Shown piece by piece: positions 33,301 to 44,339 of a stretch of DNA of 64,000 bases. Made by a program: the position numbers and the translations under genes. Origin of the DNA: Acestrorhynchus altus (lineage: Eukaryota; Chordata; Actinopteri; Characiformes; Acestrorhynchidae). The first letter of the stretch is position 1. Each line of letters opens with the position of its first letter. Under the pieces are notes generated by a model. It worked only from the letters and a program-made list of their open reading frames with translations, did no database searches and was not told the DNA's origin. Where the stretch lies: the NCBI GenBank assembly GCA_034509495.1, contig CM067520.1, forward strand, positions 592,957 to 656,956, in the 5' to 3' direction.

Positions 33301-35614
33301 GACTAGCAGATATGTATAACGGCAGTGGGCAGGATAAGCAAAGGGTGGTCCGTAACCTGCTGCTGGCACACGGACGTGCTTGGCATATTTACCACAAACA
33401 TCATCGTCAACAGCACGGGGCGATGGTGAGCTTTGCGGTGCACGCTGACTGGGGAGAACAAGCGAATCCTTTTGTGAAATCACACAACAACGCTGCTCAA
33501 AGCTTCATGGTGTTTGAGCTTGGACGTTTCCTTGATCCATTCCTGAGGGATGCCAACCACCCCAATAAAGATATCTGCTCTGGATGCTCCTCCGATCTGC
33601 CAAGCTTCTCTGAGGATGAGAAAGCTGAGCTCAAAGGGGCTCTGGACTTCATTGCTCTTAACCACTTCACAACATGGCTGGTTCACTCTGTGCAGCCTCA
33701 TTCAGGGCAAGACTTCACCAAAATTCATGACCGTGCCTATGCCCTTATGTATGATCCCACATGGACCACCTCGAACAGACGCCGTGCTGTAGTCCCCTGG
33801 GGGCTCCGCAGAGTCCTAAATTGGGTGAAGGACCGCTATGGAGGCAGTCACCCAATTGTTGTCACAGCAACAGGCACTGATGACCAGTCGTCACATGATC
33901 ACGTCAGGCAAGCCTACATAAGGAGCTACCTGCAGGAAGCTCTGAAGGGTAAGTATAGTCCCTACAACCCGAGAGCCGCACTTTGCGGGCAGATTCATAT
34001 TTCAGGATCAGAGTAACCTACAGACATGATACACAAATCATAACAAGACTTCATGGTCTCATCATTAAGTGATGGAGGCTCACGTTGTGCAAATGTTACA
34101 AAATGACATTTTACTCATACATGTCTGTATATATCACCTCATAAAAGCATGTCTGATGTATCGAGTTTAGTCTTGCTCAGCTCAGATCCGATTACAGTAC
34201 GATAAAATGTCCTGTATGCTTTAGTCAAACATCCTGTCAGCTGTTCCGTCTGACGTCATTAGATGGTCAAGTGTGCTCTGAGGAAAATCTTGTTTTTCGG
34301 CTCTATCACCTGCCGTTATCTCCCTCCAGCGGCAATTAATCTTCAGCCTTCTATAAGGCCCGGGGTCAAAGGTTGCAGTACACCGCACTGCTGAAGCATT
34401 TCCTCCCACACAGATCTTCAGCCTTATCAGCTGACCTGTCTTTCTCTCAGCACTGGGCTTTATGGACGACCTTTGAGATCATAACCACCAGCCTAATGTA
34501 CTGGGTCTTCAGGTTCTATAGTCATGCCGCAGTGCGACTGCTTTTAGAGCTGGTGTATGTATGGCGTGTCCATGGTCTGACCATCGGTACTGTCAACACA
34601 ATCCCTAGAGAAGTCCTGAAAAATAAAGTACATGCTTTTAAAGTAAAGGTCATTTCATTAACTTCTCCCAGTTAAATATTATTATACAGCAGTGTTTAAT
34701 GCAGAAGGAGGAGCCTGTTACACGACTGCCGTTCAGTCCAGACCTAGATCCACTATGAATTACTCAGTATCCATTGTGAATTATTTAGTATGTACAACTG
34801 TAAATTTGCTTTAGACACCGTTTGTAATTATCAGCATAGCTGACATCCTGCTGGTGTGGGTTTCCTCCCTTTCAGTGAATTACACTATTGGGGTTTGTGT
34901 GCTTATAGCGCCCCTTGTGGAGGATATTCAAACTGCTTATTCCGGACAAACTGATTCTTAATTGAGTTAACTCTCATTTCTCTCACCCTGTTCCCTCATC
35001 TGCTTGTTACCCCAACAGCGCGAAAGTTGGACGGTGTGGATCTGAGAGGCTTTTATGTTTGGAACCTTCAGGACCATCACAGTTCTTACTTTGGCTTCTT
35101 CAACTCCTCCCACCTCCACCCCCGGCCTAAAGCGTCTGTCGCTGTTTACCGGGAGATCATCTCCCAGCGTGGTTTTCCTGGAGCCCCAGCTCCCGATTCC
35201 CCCACGACCTCGATGTGTGAGCAAAGTGAGAAGATAGAGGCCTGCTGGTTGTGTAGCAGGGTGGCGGAGAACAAGCCTGTGGTCTTCTTCAGCGCGTGTC
35301 TGACAGTCAGTGTGTCTGTGCTCGCCGGAGTCATCATCACCTCCGTGGTGATGAAGATCAGGAAGAACAGAAGGAGGAAGATGAGGATGGCCCAGGCCAC
35401 CCCGGAGAGGCTACACCGACAGCAGAGGTTCGCCATGCAGAGAGCGGCCCACAGAAGCCCTACGTTCCTAAAGGGTCCGTTTGGTGAGGGACTGAACTGT
35501 CCTCGCTTTTTTGAAATAAAGGAGTTTGGTGTGGACCGAAAACACTGTCAGAAGTTCAAAACCATACGCTTCTCCTCTGCTCCCCAGTCCACACTGTCCT
35601 CCAGTGGACACTAA
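30384..35614 (+). CDS. klb: beta-klotho, five exons
   Basis: Single-pass membrane co-receptor; binds the tail of endocrine FGF19/FGF21 and presents them to FGF receptors in liver and fat. Exons: 30384-31151, 31805-32312, 32414-32682, 32814-33948, 35019-35614; all junctions are GT-AG and in frame, giving about 1091 aa (human 1044). The start could be 30384 or 30393; the second puts the signal peptide (SLCLSLLLLTTCA) near the N-terminus. Two tandem GH1-like domains follow. Domain 1 has HNP in place of the catalytic NEP motif (ITMHNPVLV) but keeps a Glu in AEGSWFTD. Domain 2 keeps NEP (ITINEPNRL) but has ATGTDDQ where the nucleophile should be. So each half lacks one catalytic acid, as in mammalian KLB, fitting a sugar-binding, non-enzymatic role. 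The TM helix (FFSACLTVSVSVLAGVII) is followed by a long basic cytoplasmic tail of about 85 residues. Confidence 0.95.
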
Positions 35615-35644
35615 CCTGCAACAACTCATTTACACTTACACCAA

Positions 35645-36030
35645 CTTGGCCATAACATTACAACCACTGCCAGTTGCAAGTGGTATTCTAGACAACTGGG
35701 TCAGAACATCTCCAGAACATCAGGCAGGTCTTGTGGTTTGTTCCCAGGTATGCAGTGGTCAGTACTTATCAAAAGTGCTCCAAGGAAGGACGAATTGTGG
35801 ACTGGCAACAGGATCATGGGTCCAAGACTCGTCAATGCTCATAGAGATCCCACCTCACAACTTACAGGATACACAGGACACCTTCAGAGGTCTGGTGGAG
35901 TCCATTTCACAGTGGATAAGAGCTGTTTTGGCAGCATGAGGAAGACCAGCACTGCTGTGTCTGATCCACTCGTACCAGCACAACACACACTAACACACCA
36001 CCACCACGTCAGTGTGACTGCAGTGCTGTA
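35645..36030 (+). mobile_element. degenerate non-autonomous element plus family A fragment
   Basis: The segment from ggccataacattacaaccac to about 35935 shares gtcagaacatctcca, gcagtggtcagtac and nearby text with 53218-53552. It is followed by a family A fragment (35945-36030). It lies just after the klb stop and may be in its 3' UTR. Confidence 0.6.
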
Positions 36031-36830
36031 AAACATTTCAAGATTATTTAATTTATTTCAATTTTTTATTGCAATTTTGTTGATCTATTGCTTATCTTAA
36101 GAATTTAGTAAGTAATTCTAAAAAAAAGCAAATATTTTAAGTAATAAGTAAATTAATTCTACAATATTTTTTTAAATGACTCTAAAGCAGATTTTGTGGT
36201 TGAAATGATTTTCTGGAACATCGTTTGAGTTTACAGCTGTTTTTCTCTGTTTGATTTGTTCCGAATGTGTACATATTGCCTAAATGTATATTTTGTGATT
36301 AAAGTGGAATAAAATTATATAAAAAGACAGGATAGTAAACTGGATCAATAACTGATAACTGTATTCTGATCTGATCAGTATTTATTGATCTACTCATACA
36401 GAAGTGGTGTCTCTCAGTACGGCGTCAGGTTTAACGCAACATGCCAGACGTCTCTGCTTGGAGGTGTAGAGGTTCCTAATGGTGTCCTATGATGATCCAT
36501 CTCATGCAGCTTGAATGTTCTCACTCAGTTCTGCAGATGGTGCGGTAGGGGTGGAGTGTTGATAGAGCGTCCAATAGCGTCCCACACATTTTCAATCAGG
36601 GACAGGTCTGGAGATGAGACCGACCACGGCGTAGTATCTGTGCCTGAGTATCTGAGATCTTGAATGTGTGTGTGGGGCCACTGGCTGCAGGGCATCATTA
36701 AGGTAACATTAGGTAATGATGACCGGAGGTGGTTTGTTTGTACGGTTTGGGGAAAATGCTCTTTATGGAAGCACCGTGTTGAACATGGTCTGATATTAAT
36801 GATATTAAGCGAGTGAGTAGAATAATGATG
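36031..36830. other. klb to ube2k spacer
   Basis: AT-rich start with candidate polyadenylation signals (attaaa near 36299, aataaa near 36309) that could end klb transcripts. A degenerate interspersed repeat (about 36460-36660) follows. No coding region is seen. Confidence 0.45.
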
Positions 36831-36869
36831 CTTTAATGTGAGAGAGCAGGAAGAACAGGAGGACTTTTA

Positions 36870-37148
36870 TTTTGAAGGAGCTGCAGAGGAGGCCCCGCTG
36901 CGCCCCCTAGCGCCGCTGCGCTCTGTGCTCCGGTATTGTGTAACAGCGGGACCGATCCGACAGCTTCACCGACAAACGCGTCTCAAATCACGGCCGCGGA
37001 GACCGGGACCGGGGAACAGGGGGACAGGGGACGCAGGGGGACAGCGGTAGAGCCAGCCCGACAGCCCCGCGAAGGACGCGCCCGGCCGCGGCAGTGTCGG
37101 TGTCGGCGGTACTGTTCGTGTCGGTGTCGGTGTCGGTGTTGGGGAAGC
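36870..37148 (+). promoter_or_regulatory. ube2k: CpG-rich ube2k promoter and 5' UTR
   Basis: A locally GC- and CpG-rich stretch immediately upstream of the ube2k ATG, with a repeated gtcggt pattern near 37095-37138. A 70-codon open frame across it is not conserved-looking and is taken as leader sequence. Confidence 0.5.
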
Positions 37149-37211
37149 ATGGCCAACATCGCCGTGCAGAGGATCAAACGCGAGTTCAAAGAAGTTCTGA
37201 AGAGCGAGGAG
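37149..37211 (+). CDS. ube2k: ubiquitin-conjugating enzyme E2 K, exon 1
   Basis: Encodes the 21-residue N-terminus MANIAVQRIKREFKEVLKSE(E), the same as I recall for vertebrate UBE2K (E2-25K/HIP2), then a gtagaa donor. UBE2K builds Lys48-linked ubiquitin chains in the cytosol. Phase 0 joins to exon 2 at 38817. Confidence 0.93.
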
Positions 37212-37260
37212 GTAGAACCTGGTTCTGTTCGGGTTCGGGACACACACACACACAAACACA

Positions 37261-37297
<37 letters not shown>

Positions 37298-37320
37298 CTG
37301 ACCTGCTCATACACACACTG

Positions 37321-37662
37321 TACTGACCACACAACCTCAGCACTGACCACCACACAGCCTCAGCACTGACCACCACACAGCTTCAGCACTGACCACCACA
37401 CAGCCTCAGCACTGACCACCACACAGCTTCAGCACTGACCATCACACAGCCTCAGCAGTGACCACCACAGAGCCCCAGCACTGACCACCACACAGCCTCA
37501 GCACTGACCACCACACAGCCTCAGCACTGACCACCACACAGCTTCAGCACTGACCACCACACAGCCCCAGCACTGACCACCACACAGCCCCAGCACTGAC
37601 CACCACACAGCCCCAGCACTGACCACCACAGAGCCCCAGCACTGACCACCACACAGCCTCCG
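37321..37662. repeat. minisatellite, 23 bp unit, about 14 copies, ube2k intron 1
   Basis: The unit is actgaccaccacacagcctc plus agc, with small variants. A CA tract (37242-37292) precedes it. Confidence 0.95.
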
Positions 37663-38816
37663 CACCACGATACCCTCACTTTTCAGGAAGCGGTAGGTTC
37701 TGGCTTTCTGACCCTGTGTGTCCTGTGACGGTGGGTGAAGACCAGGTGTGTCCTCACTGTGAGGACCAAGGGACCCGAGAGTGGTTTCGAAGGCAAATGA
37801 AGGCACGAGCAGATGATTTGGGTTGACCTGCACCGTGCGGCTGATCTGTCATCATCACAAGTTCTTAGAAAGTCAGCTGGCATATTTGTCCCGGGCTCAC
37901 TGCCATACCAGCAGCAGGGCATACGGGCTGTGCCAACCTGCTGTTTGCCATCTATGTGGCAAATTATTCTCCACTGTTTTAAGCGCCTGAAACATAAACA
38001 ACCATGTTTATGTACTGAAAGTCCCGTTGTTTGTAGAGTAGTTCTGCTCAGACAGGACAGCAGCTCTGTCTCCGTTTCAGCACATGTATGGTAATTTGAG
38101 CGGGGTGCTCACACTTTTGCTCAACACTGTAAATAGACACAAGCGGCGATCCGTGGGGTCAAAGGACTTTCACCGTAATGAGCACGCTCCAGAATAAAAT
38201 AAGAGTCATACCATCATCAAAACACCTCACAGCCACACTCGGACCACCGGTTTACCCCCCGCATCGTTACACCTCGACACGGCGTGTTAAAGGGTGTGTT
38301 GCAGGATTGAGACACTATCATCTCCAAACAGTGTTTTACCTGGTAGTGACCGGAGCTGCCGTGCCGTGAGAGTGTGCAGCGATCACTGTATTTATTATTC
38401 ATAGCTGTTGACAGTTAGACGTGGTATTAAATCAGTTATTCATGTTGTTTCATGAGCAGGACAGTCCCCCTTTTTCAGTGTGCTGTCTGTCTGCTGCAGA
38501 CATGGACGGACATGTACAGACATGGACAGAACTTTGAGCTGAAAGGCAGTAAATATACAATATGATATATGATGTGAAAGACAATGAGGACACAGCGTGA
38601 AGTCCTTCTTCCTTCTCTACGTTTAAACAGACAAAGTTTGTTTCTTCTTTATAAACGGAGTCTTACGTCCCCTGCGTGGTGTTTACCTACAGTCAGTCCT
38701 GATGTAGTGATAAATACCGATATATCGCCCAGCTCTAACGTACTCTGTGGGTGACTTTTGTGATGTTTTATGACTGTTTTCTGATGTGTTACTTGTGTTG
38801 TACGTGTTCTTCACAG

Positions 38817-38910
38817 ACGAGTAAAAATCAGATTAAAGTGGACCTGGTGGATGAGAACTTCACAGAACTGAAGGGGGAGATAGCAGGACCACCCGACACA
38901 CCATATGAAG
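38817..38910 (+). CDS. ube2k: ubiquitin-conjugating enzyme E2 K, exon 2; gene then stops
   Basis: After the acceptor ttcttcacag it encodes TSKNQIKVDLVDENFTEL to GPPDTPYEG, the first UBC-fold strands, with a gtgaga donor in phase 1. The next expected sequence (GRYQLEIKIP... up to the catalytic cysteine and UBA domain) was not found up to 64000. Instead an inverted copy of the ints10 3' end begins about 175 bases later. The gene is therefore partial here. Confidence 0.92.
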
Positions 38911-39084
38911 GTGAGACCACCCACTTCTGCTTTGGTGGTGGAATCGTTCATCAAGCAGTCCATTTTGGACTGTTTCTGTTTGTCCATCCGTTATTTTAAC
39001 ACGAGACAAAGAACAGCTGTTACACTTAAATGATCTCAGAAAGTGAAAAACACCAGAATTCTGAAACAACGTTCGTGTGACTTT

Positions 39085-40376
39085 GTAGATCTATAATTCA
39101 GACTGTAGTTCATCTGTTTCTCTGCAGACTTTATTCTCCTCCTTTCACCCTGATCTTCAATGATCAGGACCCCACAGGACCACCACAGAGCAGATATGAT
39201 GTGGGTGGTGGGTCATTCTCAGCACTGCAGTCACACTGACATGGTGGTGGTGTGTTAGTGTGTGTTGCTGGTACGAGTGGATCAGACACAGCAGTGCTGC
39301 TGGAGTGTTTAAACACTGTGTCCACTCACTGTCCACTCTATTAGACACTCCTACCAAGTGTCTCCACCTTGTAGATGTAAAGTCAGAGACAGAAGATCAT
39401 CTGTTTCTGCAGTTTGTGTTGGTCGTCCTCTAGTCCTTCATCAGTGCCCACAGGACGCTGCCCACAGGACGCTGCTGGCTGGACATTTCTGGTTGGTGGA
39501 CTGTTCTCGGTCCTGACCATTGAAGATCACAGTGAAAGAAGGCAGAGAAACAGGTAAAAATGGGAATTGTTCTCATGAGAATACACTGATATTAGGGACA
39601 CCTTATATAAAGGGACAGCAGCAGTCCTATACGGGCCGAAGGTTAAGGTAAAGACTGGATGAGTATGATCTTCTCATTGACGCAGAAGCGATGGAGAACA
39701 GAGAGCAGGTTCTCTCCACAGCGTGACACTTGCCGTTCCATTGCCAAACGGAAATCCTCCTTCACTCCTTTGGTGATGCCGCGGGTCACGGTGTGATGCC
39801 TGAAAGAGTGGACACAAACACGTGAGTGCGTGAGTCTCATCACCAGCGTGAGACGAAATGTCTTTGATTCTGTCTGAAACATTAAAACCACACCAAGTTT
39901 CAGAGGAAACATTTAAGAACAATCATTTCTGTTTTTAAAGGAAGATAAATACCCTGATACACAAGCGCAGTCACAACGGGAAACCACAGCCGCAACGTTT
40001 CCTCAATCACACCCATAAAATCACACACTCACACACAGTACTGCGCTACAGTCACAGGTTTAGTGAGCGTCTACCTGTAATTAACTCTATATAACATTAG
40101 AATAAACACAAATAAACATAAAGTCAGCGTCAGTGAGAGCGTCTACCTGTAATTAACTCTATATAACATTAGAATAAACACAAATAAACGTAAAGTCAGC
40201 GTCAGTGAGAGCGTCTACCTGTAATTAACTCTATATAACATTAGAATAAACACAAATAAACGTAAAGTCAGCGTCAGTGAGAGCGTCTACCTGTAATTAA
40301 CTCTATATAATATTAGAATAAACCCAAATAAACATAAAGTCAGCGTCAGTGAGAGCGTCTACCTGTAACTCTATAT
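39085..40376 (-). repeat. inverted duplication, copy 2 (ints10 3' end)
   Basis: Reverse complement of 21220-22500. It includes family A sequence (39085-39530), the ints10 3' flank, the terminal exon, part of the last intron and four to five minisatellite units. Differences seen are few, for example one-base changes near 39510 and two residues in the family A frame. It ends inside the minisatellite at 40376. Confidence 0.9.
39643..39799 (-). pseudogene. duplicated ints10 terminal exon
   Basis: A 157 bp copy of ints10 exon 17 with its acceptor (tttcag) and stop codon intact, encoding the same C-terminal frame (HHTVTRGITKG to the end). No other ints10 exon lies upstream of it on this strand, so on its own it is a gene fragment, unless the assembly order is wrong here. 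Confidence 0.85.
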
Positions 40377-40434
40377 ACTGTTAGTACAAATACCAGGAGA
40401 CTTCTAATAATACTTATTAAAAAAGGTGGTGCTC

Positions 40435-40945
40435 CACTGGTTTTAATAGGAATATCTTGAACCTTTACTGAAGAACCACATTTATTTGGGTCCTGGTGTT
40501 GGGTTCTAGTATACTCATAAAAAGTGGTGCGCCACTGGTTTTAATTGTGCTATTTAGAACTCTATCTAGAACATTTACTGAAGAAACAAAGCTCTTTGGG
40601 TTCCAGTAACACTCAAAACGTGGTGGTCCACTGGTTTTAATTTGGCTATCTAGAACCTTTACTGAAGAACCAACGTTCTTTGGGTGCTGGGTTCTAGTAA
40701 TACTCATAAAGGTGGTGTTCCACTGGTTTTAATTTGGGCTATCTAGAACTCTATAGAGAACATTTACTAAAGAACCAATGCTTTTTGGGTTCCGGTGGTG
40801 AGTTCTAGTAATACTCATAACACGTGGTTGTCCACTGGTTTTAATTGGGCTATCTAGAACCTTTACTGAAGAACCAAAGTTCTTTGGGTTCTGGTGTTGG
40901 GTTCTAGTAAGACTCATAAAAGGTGGTGCTCCACTGGTTTATTCG
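40435..40945. repeat. minisatellite, unit about 90-100 bp, about five copies
   Basis: Each unit contains ggtggtgctccactggtttt, then ctatctagaacctttactga and a variant of ttctttgggttctggtg. Copies are diverged. Confidence 0.9.
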
Positions 40946-41104
40946 GACCAAAGTTCTGAGGGTTCCGGTAATGCACATACAAGGCAACTATCCAGAACTC
41001 TACCTAGAACCCCCAAACCCCCCCATTCTTTAGAAAGCAGGGCTACGAGTGAGAACCAGCCCAGGCACTGACCAAGCAACAGGTGTGCGGACTGGCCGAC
41101 TCAC

Positions 41105-41420
41105 CCACTTTAAACTGGGACGTCTGGTCCTGGTGGTCCTCGGCGAGCATCATGTGCAGGATGCCGAACGAGTTCTGGATGCCGAAGATGGAGCCGTTGC
41201 ACCAGGTGGCGGCGAAGACCACCAGCCAGCCGTAGCCGCCCTCGGGCGGGGCGGGCGAGGGGGGCGCGGGGCCCGGCGTAGCGGCGGGGGGCAGGGGCGC
41301 TCCGGCGTGCAGCAGCTGCGCCGCGCTGTCCTCGCGCTCGGGCGGCGCCGGGCTGCCCGCCTCCTGCCGCTTCTCCCCGGGCTGCGGCTCCGGCTCCCCG
41401 CGGCCGCTCTCCGGACGCAT
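41105..41420 (-). CDS. slc16a2: monocarboxylate transporter 8-type, exon 1 only
   Basis: SLC16-family plasma-membrane carrier; MCT8 moves thyroid hormone. The exon encodes 105 residues: a Pro/Glu-rich N-terminal tail, then PPEGGYGWLVVFAATWCN and IFGIQNSFGIL, the hallmark start of TM1. It ends with QFKV and donor gtgagt in phase 1, as needed to join an AWVGAL-type exon 2. VVFAATWCNGSIFGI favours MCT8 (slc16a2) over MCT10 (slc16a10), but the call rests on this exon. Exons 2 onward should lie to the left on this strand and are not seen. Confidence 0.75.
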
Positions 41421-41980
41421 CTTCGGCTCTGACGCACCTCACCGCCGCGCTGGCGCAGCACGACCTCCGGAGACGCTGCGACTCTTTCCGGCCGGAGCTC
41501 AGCCCGAAGCCCCGCTCCGCATCGCTTTATCGGGGGACGAATGGACTCCGGCTCCTCCTCCCTCATTAGGGTAGCGCTCCCCCGCTGCCGCGCTCCGCTC
41601 CGCCGCTCCGGCCCGAGCCTCCGACCGCAGCCCGCCTCGCTCAGGCCCCGCCTGCCGGCCCCGCCTCCACCTCTCCTCCAATAGTGGGCCGGAGCCGGGG
41701 ATCAGCGGGCGAACACCGACCCCTCCTCCTCGCCGTAATTGGCTGGCAGGATCGCACTACTCCGCTGTCATTGGCCAGCACCGGCGTCCCTGATCTCAGA
41801 TCAGCTCGCAGATCGTGTTTACCTGCTTTAGTCGGACCATAGACGCGTCTACTTAGACGCCTCATTAGCATACGCCAAAGCGCCGCCATATTGGTCCGGG
41901 CAACAAGCTTTAGATCTCTAGATGTTTTTACAGCTTGACTTAGCTTTCGTTCACCAAGACACACCACATAGTTACTTTCG
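41421..41980 (-). promoter_or_regulatory. slc16a2: CpG-rich promoter region of the slc16a2-like gene
   Basis: Dense CpG and G/C sequence continues upstream of the start codon to about 41760. Open frames within it, in several phases, are products of GC-rich composition. Confidence 0.5.
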
Positions 41981-42052
41981 GGACATCCTGGCCTACTATA
42001 CTCGGTCTTTATATGAGATGTAATTTTTTTAAATTATTTAGTATTACCTCGT

Positions 42053-42135
42053 CTCAGGACTTTTATTCTGAAATTTGAACACTGTGACCAAAAGAAAGAG
42101 GGCAAACAGCCCCTCCCTTCTCATTTTCCTCAGAG
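42053..42135 (+). repeat. dispersed repeat (family B)
   Basis: Contains ctcaggacttttattctgaa then gcaaacagcccctccc. Other copies are at 6515-6600 (f8 intron) and 46770-46812. Confidence 0.75.
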
Positions 42136-42889
42136 TAATTGCGCTCCAGGTTCGAACAATCTTCATTCACCTCGACAATTTGAAATAGTGCATCCTTACA
42201 TTCTAATAATCGACCATCCCTGCCAAAAACTAAACAAAATCATCAAACACAGACCAGAGAGCCAGTTCACTACAGCCCGATTCAACAGTCAGTCACACAG
42301 ATGACACCGAGCAGCTTGACATAATAGTTGGTTTGGACATAAACAGCAGAATAGAAATCTTAATGATATAAGTTGATACGGTTTCTTAGAAAGTCAGCTT
42401 TATGATGATGCCATTGCACTGATGCGACACACTGTCGAGAGTGTGCTGCTCACAGACTACAGCTCAGCATTCAGTACCATCATCCAGCCAAACTCACCCC
42501 TAAACTCACAGACTGGGGCCTGAACACCCATCTCTGCACCTGGATTCAGGATGTTCCTCACCTAGATTCCTTGATCTGTGTATTTTGTGTTAATTTAACA
42601 TAGTCTCTTTCATTTGACTTCTTATTTAATTACGTTATTTCTGTTTATTTCATTCTAATCTACTGTAGTTCAATGAGCCTCGTGACTAGCACCGCAGTGC
42701 ATCACAAATAAACTTGATTAATGTTAGTATTGTCAAAAATAAAAAAAACAATTGCTCAGTTTTACCCATGAAAGAAAATTCTATAAGATTTGATCTGAAC
42801 TGTACAATGTTTGGTACACCCCCAAGCATCTGGCCTTCTGTTCTGCTTTACAACCAAATCCTCCCTGAGCAGAGACCCACACCTCAATC

Positions 42890-43049
42890 AATCATAGTGC
42901 ACTCATCACACCCCTCACTCCATCATAGTGCACTCATCACACCCCTCACTCCGTCATAGTGCACTCATCACACCCCTCACTCCGTCATAGTGCACTCATC
43001 ACACCCCTCACACCATCATAGTGCACTCATCACACCCCTCACTCCATCA
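42890..43049. repeat. 31 bp tandem repeat, five copies
   Basis: The unit is catcatagtgcactcatcac plus acccctcactc, head to tail without spacers. Confidence 0.95.
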
Positions 43050-43312
43050 ATAACAGCAGTAATTGTTTTCTTAATTTAACCACTTTTGCACATTCCAGTT
43101 AGAATCAACACAGTCACGTCCCCTCTGTTAACCATGAGAGGGCAGCACTGCTTCAGAAAAGAGTGTGAGGGTTGGTAAATAAGGGACGGGGTAAGTGTTC
43201 AAAGTACTGGAATGAACACAAACACTGAAGTTGCTACTTGATCTAAAACTACAGGTGATGTAAACAAGAGCTCACTGGAGCACAACAGGTCTAAATGTAC
43301 ATACATATATAA

Positions 43313-43450
43313 TACAGTCAGTACCGTACTTTCACTGTAGTATGGTTTCTGCTCTTTAACGGAGTTAGATTGTGATACGGTACCGTACTTTCACTGTAGT
43401 GCGGTTTCTGCTCTTTAACGGAGTTAGATGGTGATGCAGTGTTGTACTTT
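43313..43450. repeat. tandem repeat, unit about 60 bp, two to three copies
   Basis: Units contain gtaccgtactttcactgtag then gtttctgctctttaacggag. Confidence 0.85.
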
Positions 43451-44016
43451 CACCACAGTGTGATTTAGATTAATAGGAGAGAGCAGATGATTTCCAGATG
43501 TTTTTCATTCTCCCACCATTTTCACAGAGAGATCTTTAAAGCAGATACTCTCCACACACCCACACCCCCCTAGAGAGGGCCGTAATGCTGCAGTAATGCA
43601 CCCTGCGACGCGTGCAGTGGGGGAAGCTCACGCAAACAGACAGCTGAGGAAGCAAAACTTAGAATGACATCATGAGACAGGTTTCATAGTTTCACATCCG
43701 GACAGATACATCTTAAAGATTCCTCCTGTTTCTGTACCATAACAGTGTGTTTGTCGGTCAGTGTGTTTCAACTTCTCTGTTGAAGTCCCAGAATTCTGTA
43801 GGTGGCGTAATAGAACTCCATTTTGAAACAGATTAACCTCCAATCACAGGGTAAAGCTCTAACCCTCCAAACATGGTGGAGGTAGTTTCAAACAGTTCCT
43901 ACCTGATGTTTTGGTCACATTTGGGTCAGAGTTGTGCTGTAGGTGTGATGATCTACTGAATGAGTGAGTAGTATGGATTTACCAGTCTGTTTTCTAACTG
44001 CTATAACCACCCCCCC

Positions 44017-44050
<34 letters not shown>

Positions 44051-44339
44051 TTGGGCCTGATTTCAGTTGTTAGAGTAGAGAGGAAGTTGTGGCCCTCAGT
44101 TTCCTCATGACACTCATTTCACAATATTCCAAATATGAATCCCTTTCTTGGTATTTTGTGGCTGATCAGGGCTGGGATTCCAAAAAGATGATCTTTAAAA
44201 GACTCAGTGAGCACCAAACCAAAACCTCTCCCTACCAGTTATGATGATCTAAACACAAAATGCTTATTATGGACATGGTTGTCATGGTAATATTGAGTTT
44301 TCGGTGATTTCTTTGACATATTCAGACTCAAAAAGCCAA

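Larger units (their letters stand above)
42136..44339. other. gene-poor spacer with tandem repeats
   Basis: No coding gene is seen. It holds a 31 bp tandem repeat (42890-43049), an about 60 bp repeat (43313-43450), a CA tract (44020-44047) and AT-rich unique sequence. Confidence 0.5.

Noticed and set aside
41110..41566. Long Arg/Ala/Pro-rich frames overlapping slc16a2 exon 1
   Set aside because: Alternative phases of a GC-rich CpG island; only the frame with the EGGYGW/FAATWCNGSIFGI motif is a real protein.
42890..43049. CRISPR-like regularly repeated 31 bp units
   Set aside because: Head-to-tail copies without unique spacers, in a vertebrate genome; a plain minisatellite.
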